The notes below the pieces were generated by a model. The model had not been told where the DNA came from, ran no database searches, and saw nothing but the letters and a program-made list of their open reading frames with translations. A stretch of 64,000 nt of DNA, from assembly GCA_021234155.1 (NCBI GenBank), contig JAJEKV010000094.1, forward strand, positions 109,779-173,778, given 5' to 3'. Positions within the stretch are counted from its first letter, which is position 1; every line of letters begins with the position of its first letter. This DNA is from Isoetes taiwanensis. Taxonomy: Eukaryota; Streptophyta; Lycopodiopsida; Isoetales; Isoetaceae. The translations under genes and the position numbers were made by a program. Positions 23,150 to 34,297 of this stretch are shown here, in pieces.

Positions 23150-23590
23150 TAACACCTTGTTTCTCATGTCTTTTTGAAAATTAATACTTTTGGTGATCAA
23201 CTATGTAAAAATTACGTGTAATGACAGGCTCCTTCTTTATTACGCTCAACTTATAACTCCATATTCTCGGATATCATCGGGAGGTTGTTTAGTTTTATCT
23301 TTAGATTATGCGCCTAGCTCATGTCAATATAATGACAACAAGGCAATGGTAGAACATTAGATCGGCATCTACCCCCGAAAGGGGGCGGAAGGGACCGAAC
23401 GGGTAAAATGGGCTTGGGACTCATATGTAGGGTTTATTACTGCATGTTCAATAAGCCAATGTTGCAAGGATTTCCTACAAAATGGCAATGCAACATGGTG
23501 GTGCACGTGAAAAATGCCTCGAGATGTGAATAACTATCGGACATTATGGTAAGCAATATGTGGGCCAAGGTCTTTGACACGACTTTACCA
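23150..23590 (+). pseudogene. LINE reverse-transcriptase fragment (inverted copy)
   Basis: Reverse complement of sequence found on the minus strand at about 29,290-29,720. It holds the region that elsewhere reads 'GFPTKWQCNMVVPV', but in this copy it is on the antisense side of plus-strand frames. Compared with that copy, changes sit at CTG/CAG sites (for example GAACTGG becoming GAACGGG). Confidence 0.55.
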
Positions 23591-24108
23591 GTTATGTGTT
23601 AATTGTAGTTGATTTGGTTTTGTGATCCTTCATTCATGGGCAATTCTATGCAATTGTCCATGACAATTTGGGTACAAATTCGAGAAATCTTAGGGCTCTT
23701 GAGAAAGGAATATATATGCCCCGCTAGTTTTCCTTTGCCACCAAACATATTTGCACCTACACTATGAGCAGATGCCATGGTAATTTGGATCGAGGTAATA
23801 GGCGAGATAATGGCTAGCCATATCTGCGCAAGACACATTCTGGAGATGCCATGGTATAGGCGAGATAGTAGCTTAGAAACATCCCATCGTGGATTCAATG
23901 TCTAAATGCAAGAAGGATCTCAAGAACATACACGGGGTGGTCCAAAAACAAGAGTGTTAGATAGCACAGAGCCCAACAAGTTTAGGCAGTCATGCTAGAT
24001 CGCCACTTGAACCTATGTCTCATAGGAGTTCCGTATAGCTTTTTTCTCGGATACTATGCATATCCTCAGAGCCTAGAAACTTTTACAACGTGAAGAGTGG
24101 GTGCTCAC
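23591..24108. other. No recognisable feature
   Basis: Unit-1-specific. A 99-codon minus-strand frame (23,599-23,898) has no recognisable motif. Block C begins at about 24,109. Confidence 0.4.
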
Positions 24109-26010
24109 ATGCCCGACCGTCCATGCCATCTGGTGCAATTTTTGGCATCCTGGAATAAGCTGCATGTGCTAGTGCATGGGAATCAGCTCAAGCGCACTCA
24201 CTTTTCGGTACTAGAGGACTTTTCCTAGTTCAGTTAATTCGGCGACGTCCGAGAGGCGAGGCTCCAAAGAAAATGGGCAATATATCGGGAAGGGATAATA
24301 CTTATTCTTGGTCAGTGACCTCTAAGGGTGCTTTCCCATGAGATTGGTGACCTGAAAATTTGGGTCCAGGTCAAAAACCTGAGCGTTGAGAAATGTTTGG
24401 TGATTACTTTTGATTCAGGTCAAAAACCCGAGTCTTTGAGGTTGAGGCACCCACAGGAACTGCACGCCTTGATTTGGACCTCAAGAAAACCTTGAGGTCA
24501 GAGGCCCATGGGAAAGCACCCTAAACCCCTGGGTGGGTTATCTCTAGTTGCTTCCACCCATCTTGGGGGCTCTGTTTTGGTTTGTTTTATTTTTATTTTC
24601 TTCTATTCTTGTCATGGGGCTCGGTCCTCAAGTTTCAATTTGGGCTATCGCCCTTTGTATATACTCTTTCCCATAAGCTCATTGTGCTTCCGGTGGACGT
24701 TAAAAGTATTAATTTATTCTATTTTATCTGATCTTATCATATCGAATAAGTAAAGGAAATCTAGATGAACTTAACAAATTGTCAATGTCACCAATTATGC
24801 AAGTGGCAATGAGCTTGTAATGATTATGTATTAGCTTCATCAATTATACAAGTGACACTTCATTTGTAATGGTCTATGTAAAACTAGTAAAAATCTATCA
24901 CTTTAACAAAAAGATTGAAGGAGAAGAGGAGGAAAAGAGAGAAGTGACAACTAAATGCATTGGAAAATATATAGAAAAAAAATAAGCTATAGTGTCTTAA
25001 ATTTGCATGAATGGCAAAACCTGTTAAAAATAAAAGAATTATCTCTATTATGAGATTGGGATACCTTTATCCCTGGCATCCAACTTATTTCTAGATCCTA
25101 TTAGAGCGAGACCTTCAAGTCAACCATTTGTACCAGAGAAGGAACGCTTCTTTAATGGCTATGGGGTGGGTGGTTTTTTGGAGGGGAATAATCAACATGA
25201 AAGTCATCCTCATGTTGTTTATAGGGGGGAGAATTTCCTTCAAGTCCAAGTATCTGCATTAAATCAAGAAAACTAGAATCATTGGAAGAGTATAGTTCTG
25301 TACAACACAAAGAATAAATAATTTATACATAAAGATTTCATACCTTCCGATAAATATGTTGAGGTTTATCTTGAGTTGATAAGCCTGACCCAAATATATA
25401 TGGCTGACTCGCTATATGGCTCCCCATACCACTTACTAAGACGATATTGAGAATCAAACATACTCCAATCCATAGACTAACTTCATTCAACATCTTCCCC
25501 ATATTTCTTATTTTTAAACATACATTTGGTTGCCTAGGTATTTATATAGTACTACACGTACCAAGAAAGTAGTTTGCACGACGTGCCACCCAAAGCTTCC
25601 ATAACGCTACCCAAAAAGAGCCCTTTTTCCAAGGGTTTGAAGTTCAATTCCAAATATAATGCGCATGGAATCTATCTTGCTTTAGAACACCATTGCAAAA
25701 ATGTTGTTATGACGTGGATGCTCTCCAAATTGCCATATGTTCATCCAATTACGGAGTTATGCTATTTACTAAGGCTATATATGCATTCCAAATAATCTTC
25801 ATGATTAGAGACCAAGATTTTATAGTTGAATCTAGCATTTTGATTCTAGAAATCCTTAGTAATATAGAATTACACTTACGAGTTTACATTCCTTTGTGAA
25901 CCTATCTATTATAAGCATTCCATTCTACATTTGTCTTGGAGTGAGACACAAAGTAGAATGTGTATTACAATATAAATCTAACACTAAAAGTCAGCTGTAA
26001 TGTTGAATGT
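24109..26010. repeat. Block C (four copies in window)
   Basis: Found at 24,109, 33,895, 51,460 and 61,200 onward, always in plus orientation. It contains the MITE, then AT-rich DNA without supported genes. Short frames such as the one at 25,574-25,795 recur in every copy because the DNA is duplicated, not because of visible coding selection. Confidence 0.8.
24326..24521. mobile_element. Tourist-like MITE (PIF/Harbinger type)
   Basis: 196 bp bounded by perfect 15-bp terminal inverted repeats, GGGTGCTTTCCCATG and its complement, flanked by TAA on both sides (24,323-24,325 and 24,522-24,524). A three-base TAA target duplication with G-rich TIRs is the PIF/Harbinger signature. No coding capacity. 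Confidence 0.8.
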
Positions 26011-26186
26011 TCTAAACTTGTATATCATCTAAATCATTTTAATGTGCTAAGGAAAACACACAACATGCATGACGAGTTTATGCATGACAATGTAATAATG
26101 TTGCATTTATGGCATTTCACATTACAAAAGTATAAGGTACACATTATGTTGCCAGTTTTCTATTTCTTTTCTACACTTTATGTCCA

Positions 26187-26543
26187 CTTTTTTCTTTTTT
26201 AAAGGATCAAGTTAATTAATATGTAATAAGTACAAGAAGAGCGATACTAGGGTACTCCTGCCCACACTCGGGCGAGCACCCAAATGGCGCACATACCTAC
26301 CTATGACTCATGGGACAAACCTGCCAACACTGTCTACAATGAGGAGAGTCCTCTCCCATACTGTTTGCCTTGAAATGCCATGTAAGAAAGATATAATTTG
26401 TACCTCAACTTGGGATCAACACCCCAGGCTGCACCTCCACATTCCTGAACACCTTCAGGCATCCCCGCTTCCAAATGAGCCACAGTAACCAGGCCTTACA
26501 CAAATGGAAGGCCAGACGCCAAAGCTGAGACCACCCAGTAGGA
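26187..26543 (-). mobile_element. Short retroposed insertion with 15-bp TSD
   Basis: A 357-bp insert flanked by TACACTTTATGTCCA at 26,172-26,186 and 26,544-26,558. The other arm of the inverted repeat (near 31,134-31,148) and 58,474-58,488 keep the uninterrupted site once. On the minus strand the insert ends in an A-rich tail (AAAAAAGAAAAAAG) next to the target duplicate, as expected of target-primed reverse transcription. Its body is a SINE or the 5'-truncated 3' end of a LINE; a weak minus frame reads 'LRYKLYLSYMAFQG'. Further copies: 53,518-53,871 and, truncated by copia, about 38,300-38,660. Confidence 0.8.
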
Positions 26544-27029
26544 TACACTTTATGTCCATTTTGAAAGATGGCTTTGGGGCATTTGGGGGATGGGAGGTGT
26601 CCAATTCATAGATGGACGATGTGTGATGGGACTTGAGAAGGTGACATGCACTGTACACTATAATTGTTATACCAAAAGGCCCAATGATCAAAGAGCTCCA
26701 TCAGGCATTGTCATGATTATAAAGTGCTTAAGAAAGGGCCCACGTTCCATGCATTGGAATGAAGAAGGCAGTTTATCAAATTATTTTTTGAATATGCTTG
26801 CATATGACAAGGCAACAAATCGACTACATAATTTCATAACCAATGTTTTTGTTCATGGAGTTTAGTATAGATATTCCTTAGTTTTCAGTGATGTATGCAC
26901 AAAACTCATTGCACAACAATTTATTTGTACTACATTCATTTGGGGGAGGGGGAGGCAGACTTGCTCATCATCTCATCCGGCAGCTAATACATGCAAATGC
27001 TGTGGACTTCTTAGCCTACAATTCAGCGA

Positions 27030-27560
27030 GTATGCAGTAGCATCTTGATGTCTTTAGCACTTTCTGCCAAACCACTAAAATGCACGTCAATTTGGCCAAG
27101 GTTCTTCTAGTGTCATCCTCGAGGTAATAGGGGCATGCCTTGCTTCACTTACCAAGGTCAAGATGTGGGCCCGATGCAAACATACAAGTATCACGGGAGT
27201 GGAGTTCACTACTATCACATATTAGAATGCAGTACACTACTACCACATATTGGATGAGTATCGGGCAATGAGTGACGAAAAGTTGGAAGGCTTTTATGCA
27301 ATGCGAGCAGCGCCATAGAGTGGAGATTCTGTTGGCACATCAGTCGCACTTGTTAAGTGGTGTTGATGGAGTCTATACTATTGTATGGTGTGGAAGCGTG
27401 GGGGGGCCTTTTTAACTTTCGAGCACGGTCCCATATCAAATTCTCTTACAAAGAGGCGGCATCCGCCTCTGCAAAGAGCTGATCGAAATGACATGCCATA
27501 TGATACGAGAAACAAGCCATCGGTTCTTCGGATGGAATCATAACTAATTTGAAAGGTATA
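27030..27560 (+). pseudogene. LINE RT C-terminal region fragment
   Basis: In mixed frames it reads 'FCQTTKMHVNLAKVLLVSSS', then near 27,365-27,440 'GVDGVYTIVWCGSVGG', then 'STVPYQILLQ'. These match the region after the polymerase core in plant LINEs with a 'VLYGCEVWG'-type block. The inverted partner is at 30,150-30,640 (minus); the unit-2 copy is at 54,340-54,880. Confidence 0.65.
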
Positions 27561-27674
27561 AGAGAGATACCATGTGGTTTTGGGCTATATGTCAAGTTTT
27601 AAATGGTTTAAAGTTTTGTTCACATGGTTGGCAGAATAACATACCTAAACCATAAATGTCGAATGACATTTACT

Positions 27675-28140
27675 TATAATCAAAGCTAACGTAATTGTGC
27701 TCTAAAGTGTCTATTGCAACTCATGCCATTTACTATTGTTGGGGGCATCCATAGTCCTTGGTAAAAACCTGTGTTATAGTATATAGCAAATAAAGTATTG
27801 CTATGCATTTGTTATATTTTGCATTGAAAGACGTAATCGCCATCCCCCCTCCCCATTTTGAAAATAAGAGTTGGTTTTATCATTAATTATAAAAAGTCAA
27901 ATACAGGAGCAACATGCTTGATGAAAGCTAAGACATGTAGAAACAAGCTAGGTATATCAATATGGTGTAAGGGCACTACATAAAGTATCAGATGCTAAGT
28001 AGATAATATAAGTCGAACAAGTATTTATAAGGAAGAAGGAATATGACAGGTGAAATCAAGCTTCGAGCACAACAACACAGCACCTCAGCATCATATCAGC
28101 ATCACAGCAGCATCTTTGAAAACCTTGTGATTCCAAAATC
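27675..28140. other. Start of inverted-repeat spacer, no gene
   Basis: AT-rich; collinear with 55,006-55,495. Around 28,060-28,130 the two units differ repeatedly at CAGC, which reads AAAG in unit 2. Confidence 0.5.
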
Positions 28141-28182
28141 CAAATGGCAGCAATTCCAGTTCACAGAGTCTAACACAAAATA

Positions 28183-28371
28183 GTGAAACAAGATAAAAAA
28201 AGCTTTGATTTGAGCACATCATTTGAAGCAAAATTCCAGGCTAGAAGGTATGAAGAGATTAAAGGACGTAGCATTATATTATGGATCAGAAGGCAAAGAG
28301 GAAGTGAAGTGTTCATCAAAAAGGATGAATTGAAGTATCTGTTAAAAGGTTTTGTTGTCCCAAATATATAA
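28183..28371 (+). CDS. Unrecognised conserved-looking frame
   Basis: 62 codons, charged and non-repetitive ('FQARRYEEIKGRSIILWIRR', ending 'LLKGFVVPNI'). The unit-2 copy (about 55,546-55,717) preserves the same residues from 'DLSTSF' to the stop, with one frame difference at the start. Possible exon or element ORF fragment; no family recognised. Confidence 0.3.
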   Translation: MKQDKKSFDLSTSFEAKFQARRYEEIKGRSIILWIRRQRGSEVFIKKDELKYLLKGFVVPNI

Positions 28372-28536
28372 GGATTTGCAGGCCATCCATTGGTTTACAA
28401 GAGCCGAAATGTGTCTTCATCCACTGGCAATATAATAAGTGATCCATATAAATGCGCAATTAATATAGTTATAATACATAGTTTCGTACCTTGTCCACTG
28501 CCTCTCGGTTAAAGAGAAATGTGTATTAAATAGAAA

Positions 28537-28920
28537 TCACCATAAGCAATGAACCTGAATAACCTTTCTGCATAAGATGGCAACACAAAGGTCTTCACTA
28601 TCACTGTCATAGGCTAGTAATCCTGCCCTCATCATATTAGAATGCAAAGGGCTAGCCAGATTGTTCTCAAATAGACCATCTCTTTTGTAAAAGACAGAGA
28701 GTTCATGATAATCTGAATGCTTTTCTAGCTTTCTTTTCCCTTCTCCTCGTAGAAATTCAAGGTAAATTAGGATCATCAGAGTAAAACACAACATTAAGAT
28801 TTGATGCAAACAAATCAAAGCAGCCCTTGAATACACCAAAGTTGTCCCACTTCCTGTCATAGTTAGCACCACACTCTTTTTTATTAGCACTTGCAAAAGT
28901 CTCAAACACCCATAAAGCAC
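28537..28920 (-). CDS. Unrecognised 127-codon frame, near-identical in both units
   Basis: The C-terminal half is protein-like ('KHSDYHELSVFYKRDGLFEN', 'GLLAYDSDSEDLCVAILCRK'). The N-terminal half is leucine/isoleucine-rich, and an alternative frame there reads 'GANYDRKWDNFGVFKGCFDL', suggesting a frameshift in the middle. The unit-2 copy (55,884-56,267) differs by one residue (A to T). CAG/CTG sites here are identical between units, unlike the flanks. Could be a captured gene fragment; function unknown. Confidence 0.35.
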   Translation of the reverse strand: MLYGCLRLLQVLIKKSVVLTMTGSGTTLVYSRAALICLHQILMLCFTLMILIYLEFLRGEGKRKLEKHSDYHELSVFYKRDGLFENNLASPLHSNMMRAGLLAYDSDSEDLCVAILCRKVIQVHCLW

Positions 28921-28998
28921 ATCGATTGAAACTTATGTTTTAAAAAGCATTTTCTTCATGTGCCAATCCCATACATTGCTTATGCAGCGTGCATAAGG

Positions 28999-29560
28999 CT
29001 ATAAGCCCATTGCTATGCCTCTGCTAGAATGGACGCCTTGAAATGTACACATTACACTAGTTAACATCAATTCGAGGCATCCATTCTCACCAACAAATTT
29101 ATCGCTCGGCACCGTGTTAAATGCTTTAATGTAATCCATAAATGATGACGATTTTTTCTTTCCCTTCACACTTTCTACTATAGCATGCAAAAGTCACCAA
29201 CTAATCTGGTCTGTTATAGAATGACACCATCTAAATCTTGCTTGTCCCCTAGCTCTCACTCCATTCTCCTCAGCCCAAGAACTCACTTCCCCTCAACCAC
29301 AGCAGGGAAGAGCTTGGTCCACATATTGCTTACCATATTGTCCGATAGTTATTCACATCTGAGGCATTTTTCACAGGCACCACCATGTTGCATTGCCATT
29401 TTGTAGGAAATCCTTGCAACATTGGCTTATTGAACATGCAGGTAAGAAACCCTACATATGAGTCCCAAGCCCATTTTACCAGTTCGGCCCCTTCACACTC
29501 CACTGCTCAGGGTAGATGCCGATCTAATGTTCTACCATTGCCTTGTTGTCATTGTATTGA
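28999..29560 (-). pseudogene. LINE reverse transcriptase, N-terminal and motif A region
   Basis: Read on the minus strand from 29,560 downward: 'GFPTKWQCNMVVPV' (finger region), then degraded sequence, then 'SSSFMDYIKAFNTVPSDKF', which is the RT motif A block 'F.D..KAFDTV' with the catalytic Asp replaced by Asn. A stretch equivalent to 'ENG.RARGQA.FR' is recoverable between them. Stops interrupt. A copy lies at 56,346-56,851. It belongs to a different LINE family from the zf-RVT pieces at 31-33 kb. Confidence 0.75.
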
Positions 29561-30022
29561 CATGAGCTAGGCGTACAATCTAAAGATAAAACTAAAACAA
29601 CCTCATTTGATGATATCGGAGAATATGGAGTTATAAGTTGAGTGTAATAAAGAAGGAGCTGTCATTACCGTAATTTTACACAGTTCATCGATCAAAGTAT
29701 TAATTTTCGGAAAAGACATGAGAAAAAAATTCATAACCATGATAACCGTTCATGGAATAATGCCATACAAAACAAAACAAATGCCCATTATACATATTTA
29801 TGTATGCGCAAGGTGTTAAAAATAGGTAGGACTTGAAAAACTATCGTTAAAAATAGGTTGAAAAATATCAAGGATTTCTCTGGGAAGTTACGATCTGGTG
29901 AGGAAAATGCGCAATACTTGGGATTTTCGAAAGTTCGACCTGGTTGAAAAAAAAGCAAAAAGGCAAGTCAAATCACATCTATAAAACTCGTAATTCTTTC
30001 CACATTTTTCAAGAGAGAGGAG

Positions 30023-31323
30023 AGTAAATGTCGTTCAACATTTATGGCTTAGGTATGTTATTCTGCCAACCATGTGAACAAAACTTTAAACTATTTAAAC
30101 TTGACATATAGCCCAAAAACCACATGGTATCTCTTATGCCTTTCAAATTAGTTGCGCATTCCATCTGAAGAACCAGGTGGCTTGTTTCTCGTATCATATG
30201 ACATGTCATTTCGGATCAGCTCTTTGTAGAGGCAGGATGCCAGTCTCTTGTAGGAGAATTTGATATGGGACCGTGCTCGAGTTAAAAAGGCCCCCACGCT
30301 TCCACACCATACAATAGTATAGACTCCATCAACACCCTGAACAAGTGCGACTGATGTGCCAGCTCGTAAATCTCCACTCTATGGCAGTCGTTCTGCATTG
30401 CATAAAAAGCCTTCCAACTTTTCGTCACTCATTGCCTGATACTCATCCAATATGTGGTAGTAGTGTACTCGTACTCCAATATGTGATAGTAGTGAACTCC
30501 ACTCCCAGATACTTGTATGTTTGCATCAGTTCCACATCTTGACCTTGGTAAGTGAAGCAAGGCTGCCCCTATTACCTCGAGGATGACACTAGGAGAACCT
30601 TGGCCAAATTGACGTGCATTTTAGTGGTTTGGCAGAAAGTGCTAAACACATCAAGATGCTACTGCATACTCGCTGAATTGTAGGCTAAGAAGTCCACAGC
30701 ATTTGCATGTATTAGCTGCTGGATGACATGATGAGCAAGTCTGCCTCCCCCCCTCCAAATGAATGTAGTACACATAAATTGTTGTGCAATGAGTTTTGTA
30801 CATACATCATTGAAAACTAAGGAATATCTATACTAAACTCCATGAACGAAAACATTGGTTATGAAATTATGTAGTCAATTTGTTGCCTTGTCATATACCA
30901 GCATATTCAAAAAATAATTTGATAAACTGCCTTGGTCATTCCAATGCATGGAACATGGGCCCTTTCTTAAGCACTTTATAATACATGACAATGCCTGATG
31001 GAGCTCTTTGATCATTGGGCCCTTTTGTATAATAATTATAGTGTACAGTGCATGTCACAAGTCCCATCACACATCATCCATCTATGAATTGGACACCTCC
31101 CATCCCCCAAATGCCCCAAAGCCATCTTTCAAAATGGACATAAAGTGTAGAAAAGAAATAGAAAACTGGCAACATAATGTGTACCTTATACTTTTGTAAT
31201 GTGAAATGCCATAAATGCAACATTATTGCATTGTCATGCATAAACTCGTCATGCATGTTGTGTGTTTTCCTTAGCACATTAAAATGATTTAGATGATATA
31301 CAAGTTTAGAACATTCGACTGAC
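30023..31323. repeat. Right arm of large inverted repeat, unit 1
   Basis: Reverse complement of the left arm without the retroposed insertion. Ends at the poly(T) tract where the L1-type LINE 3' end begins. Confidence 0.85.
30150..30640 (-). pseudogene. LINE RT C-terminal fragment (minus)
   Basis: Carries the same region as 27,030-27,560 on the opposite strand. The unit-2 equivalent, 57,500-58,000, reads best: 'SWKAFYAMRNDRHRVRF' and 'STVPYQILLQETGILPLQRA'. Confidence 0.65.
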
Positions 31324-31324
31324 T

Positions 31325-33412
31325 TTTTTTTTTTTTTTTTTTTTTATATTGAAGGCGTATATATCTATTAATTAAAAGTTATAAGTTAACAAAAAATACT
31401 TTTTGACAGGGAAGTATAACCCTGAAATGTGGGTGAAAGGAGAAAAATAACTTAGAACATAGTGTGATATGGGAGTCAAAGTCTGATATAGTATATATAT
31501 GCACTTTAAAAGTGTGATCGAGAGATTGAAGTTCTTTGGACTTTCTTCCTCTCGCCTCGACCATGTGGTGGAGGGTGAGAATACACATAGACATGCTTCT
31601 GCCATGGCCATATTGAAACGACCTTTATTGTCCTTAGCTTGGCATAGCAGGCCTCTTCTTGCATCTGGGTTTTGATCACAGCAGCACCCGCAAAAGCATG
31701 GTTCTTCGTGACTATACAGGTCCGGAGGTCCAAAAACCTTGATCCATTGCTGATTGACGGCGGATTGATCTTCTTCCACTTGAGCTTGAGCACCAGCATA
31801 AAAATAATTCCTGAAATAACACCAAAAGAACTGTGAGAATCGAGATAGGTTTTATGTAGCAGCAATGATCCATTTAACATCATATTCAATTTGCTTGATG
31901 ATTCCGCGGTTAAAGATAAAATTATTTTCGCCTTTCGGATCCTCCGCACGAACAATATACAACCTCAATCATTAGGGTTAATGGGCGGGAAGAAATCCAG
32001 CGAATGAGGGGGCATGGAGGTCATAACCAAACAAATTGGGCTGGCGGCTCGAGGCACCCATTCCGACCATGTGCAAGATCGGAATAGATGCTCCTCATCT
32101 TCCCTGTGACTGAGACATCTAGAGCACACATCAGAATCTGTCATATTAAGCATGTGCCTTTTGTAGTTTGTAGCCAATGCCTTATGCCAAAGGCGCCATA
32201 TAAAAGACTTGATTTTTGGAGGGATGGGCGGGACCACATGAATTCAGGGGTTTCGATGCACCTATCTTCTCCTATACGCCATTTGTTGTGTAGAGATCAT
32301 CCTTTGGTTTCTCATTAGATACTTATAAGCTGCCTTAGCGCGTAAATCTAGCAGATCCATTATGATTCCAATTCTGCAGTTCTCTTGACCAATTGCCCAG
32401 GGTAAGCACCAAGGATATATTGTTGTCTGGCACCTCTGTGTTTCTCATCCTCATTGGCCACCACTTAGAGTTTCTAAAGGGAATGATTCCATGCTCATCG
32501 AAAAGATCTCTAATATAGTGAAGTCCTTGATGTTCCAAAGCTTAGCTTTATTCAGGAAAGTGGCAAGCTAAGCGGAGAGAAGAGTCATCGATGAAAAGGG
32601 CCGGATTCGGAAGATTGTTTGGTCCATGGAAAGCCCCTCCTTCCATGTAAACATTCCTTTAACCATATTCCAAAAACTAATCCATTTCTTGATTAAACCG
32701 GGGGGACGAATTGGGAGCGAGAGAAAGGGAAGTAGATAGAGTGGGGGAGATTGAGATAGAGTTTCCTCCATCCATAGGAAAGGCATTTACTTAAATAATG
32801 TCGATGATGATTGAGACGGATGGTTGATCTTTGTTTATCTTTGCCTTGTAGAAATATTTGGCGACAAGGGCTATCCACAGCTTCACCGATATTGATGACC
32901 CCCAGCCCTCAATGCTTTTGCTTTACAACATTCCTCCATGGCTACGAGGGGTCCAACATCTCTTGTTTTGGCCCTTTGGAGATGAATCTACCAATGATAC
33001 TCACGGAGCTTGGAAGAGACCTTCTTTGGGGCTAAGATAAGCGAGGATTGGTAAACATGGGAAGAGGAAATGACAAAATTAGCAATTATGGCCTGCCACA
33101 GCGGATATATATTTAGAGTTCAAGCTATCCACCTTTTGCGGAACTTTCAATGATGTCGGACCAAATATCGAGGAAGGACTCCCTCTAAGAACTAGGGGAA
33201 TTCTCAAAATTTTAGAAGAGCTACGGTAGGAAAGGATATGTTTACAACCCATGAGGCGACTATTTGCTCTCCTTTTACCCGATCTCTAGCTACAACTTTA
33301 GATTTGATCGGGTTGATTTTGCATCCGAGGCTACTCCAGAAATCCTCGAGAATTGTTTGTGTTGGAAAGAGACACATTTATCCATGAGACTAGAAGAAGC
33401 GTGTCATCTGCA
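31325..33412 (-). mobile_element. L1-type LINE 3' portion, degraded (unit 1)
   Basis: The 3' end is marked by a T-run (A-tail on minus) of about 20 at 31,326-31,346. Reading minus strand upward in coordinate: an RNase H-like tail ('AFAGAAVIKTQMQEEACYAK', frameshifted), a zf-RVT domain at about 31,965-32,450 ('KSFIWRLWHKALATN', 'DVCSRC..HREDEEHLFRSC'), and the end of RT at about 32,800-33,400. The element is cut at the YADD-like box. Frames are broken far more than in the unit-2 copy at 58,664-60,745, nearly always at CAG/CTG sites. Confidence 0.8.
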
Positions 33413-33894
33413 CCCATTAGACCATGTGCAAGATCAGGAATAGATGCTCCTCATCTTCCACATGGTTTGAGACATCTAGAGCACACATCAGAATGCATCA
33501 TATTAAGCACTGTGCCTTTTGTAGTTTTGTAGCTAATGCCTTATGCCAAAACTGCCATATAAAAGACTTGATTTTTGGAGGGATGGGGTAGGGACCACAT
33601 GAATTCCGGGTTTGATGCACCTATCTTCTCCCTATCGCCATTTCTTTGTGTAGAGATCCTTTGGTTCCTCATTAGATACTTATAAAAGGCCTGCCTTAAG
33701 CGTATAGCGGATCCATTATGATTCCAATTTGGGTTCTCTTGACCAATTGCCACAGGTAAGCACCAAGGATATATTGTTGTCTGACACCTCTGTGTTCTCA
33801 TCCTCATTGGCCACCAATAGAGTTTTTAAAGGGAATGATTCCATGCTCATCGAAAAAGATCTCTAATATAGTGAAGTCCATTTGATGTTCCCAA
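33413..33894 (-). pseudogene. Second, partial zf-RVT copy
   Basis: Repeats the zf-RVT part of the same LINE (compare 60,745-61,200 and 51,106-51,459). It directly joins the truncated RT on one side and block C' on the other, so it is a fragment, not part of a longer element. Confidence 0.7.
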
Positions 33895-34104
33895 GTCCAT
33901 GCCATCGGTGCAATTTTTGGCATCTGGAAAGAGTACGCAAGTGCTTTCTGACATGGGAATCAGCTCAAAGCGCACTCACTTTAAGGTACTAGAGGACTTT
34001 CCTAGTTCGAATTAATTTGGCGGCGTCCAGGTGGCGAGGCTCAAAGAAAATGGGCAATATATCCGGGAAGGGATAATACTTATTCTTGGGGATTGACCTC
34101 TAAA

Positions 34105-34297
34105 GGGTGCTTTCCATGAGATTGGTGACCTGAAAATTTGGGTCAGTCAAAAACACGATGGTTGAGAAATGTTTGGTGATTACTTTTGATTCGGGGGTCA
34201 AAAAGCAGGAGTCTTTGAGGTTGAGGCACCCACGAGGCTGCGCCTTGATTTGGACCTCAAGAAAACCTTGGAGGGAGAGGCCCATGGGAAAGCACCC
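34105..34297. mobile_element. Tourist-like MITE, C' copy
   Basis: Same insertion as at 24,326. TAA flanks kept; the left TIR lacks one C (CTTTCCATG). Confidence 0.75.

Larger units (their letters stand above)
26010..27674. repeat. Left arm of large inverted repeat, unit 1
   Basis: Reverse complement of 30,023-31,323, except for a 372-bp insertion (26,187-26,558 including one target duplicate). The spacer between arms is about 2.35 kb. The same structure is in unit 2 (about 53,330-55,005 and 57,375-58,663). Confidence 0.85.

Noticed and set aside
24109-26010. Coding genes in block C because the same short frames recur in four copies
   Set aside because: They recur because the DNA is duplicated. 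Flanking non-coding sequence is just as similar, and no domain is present.
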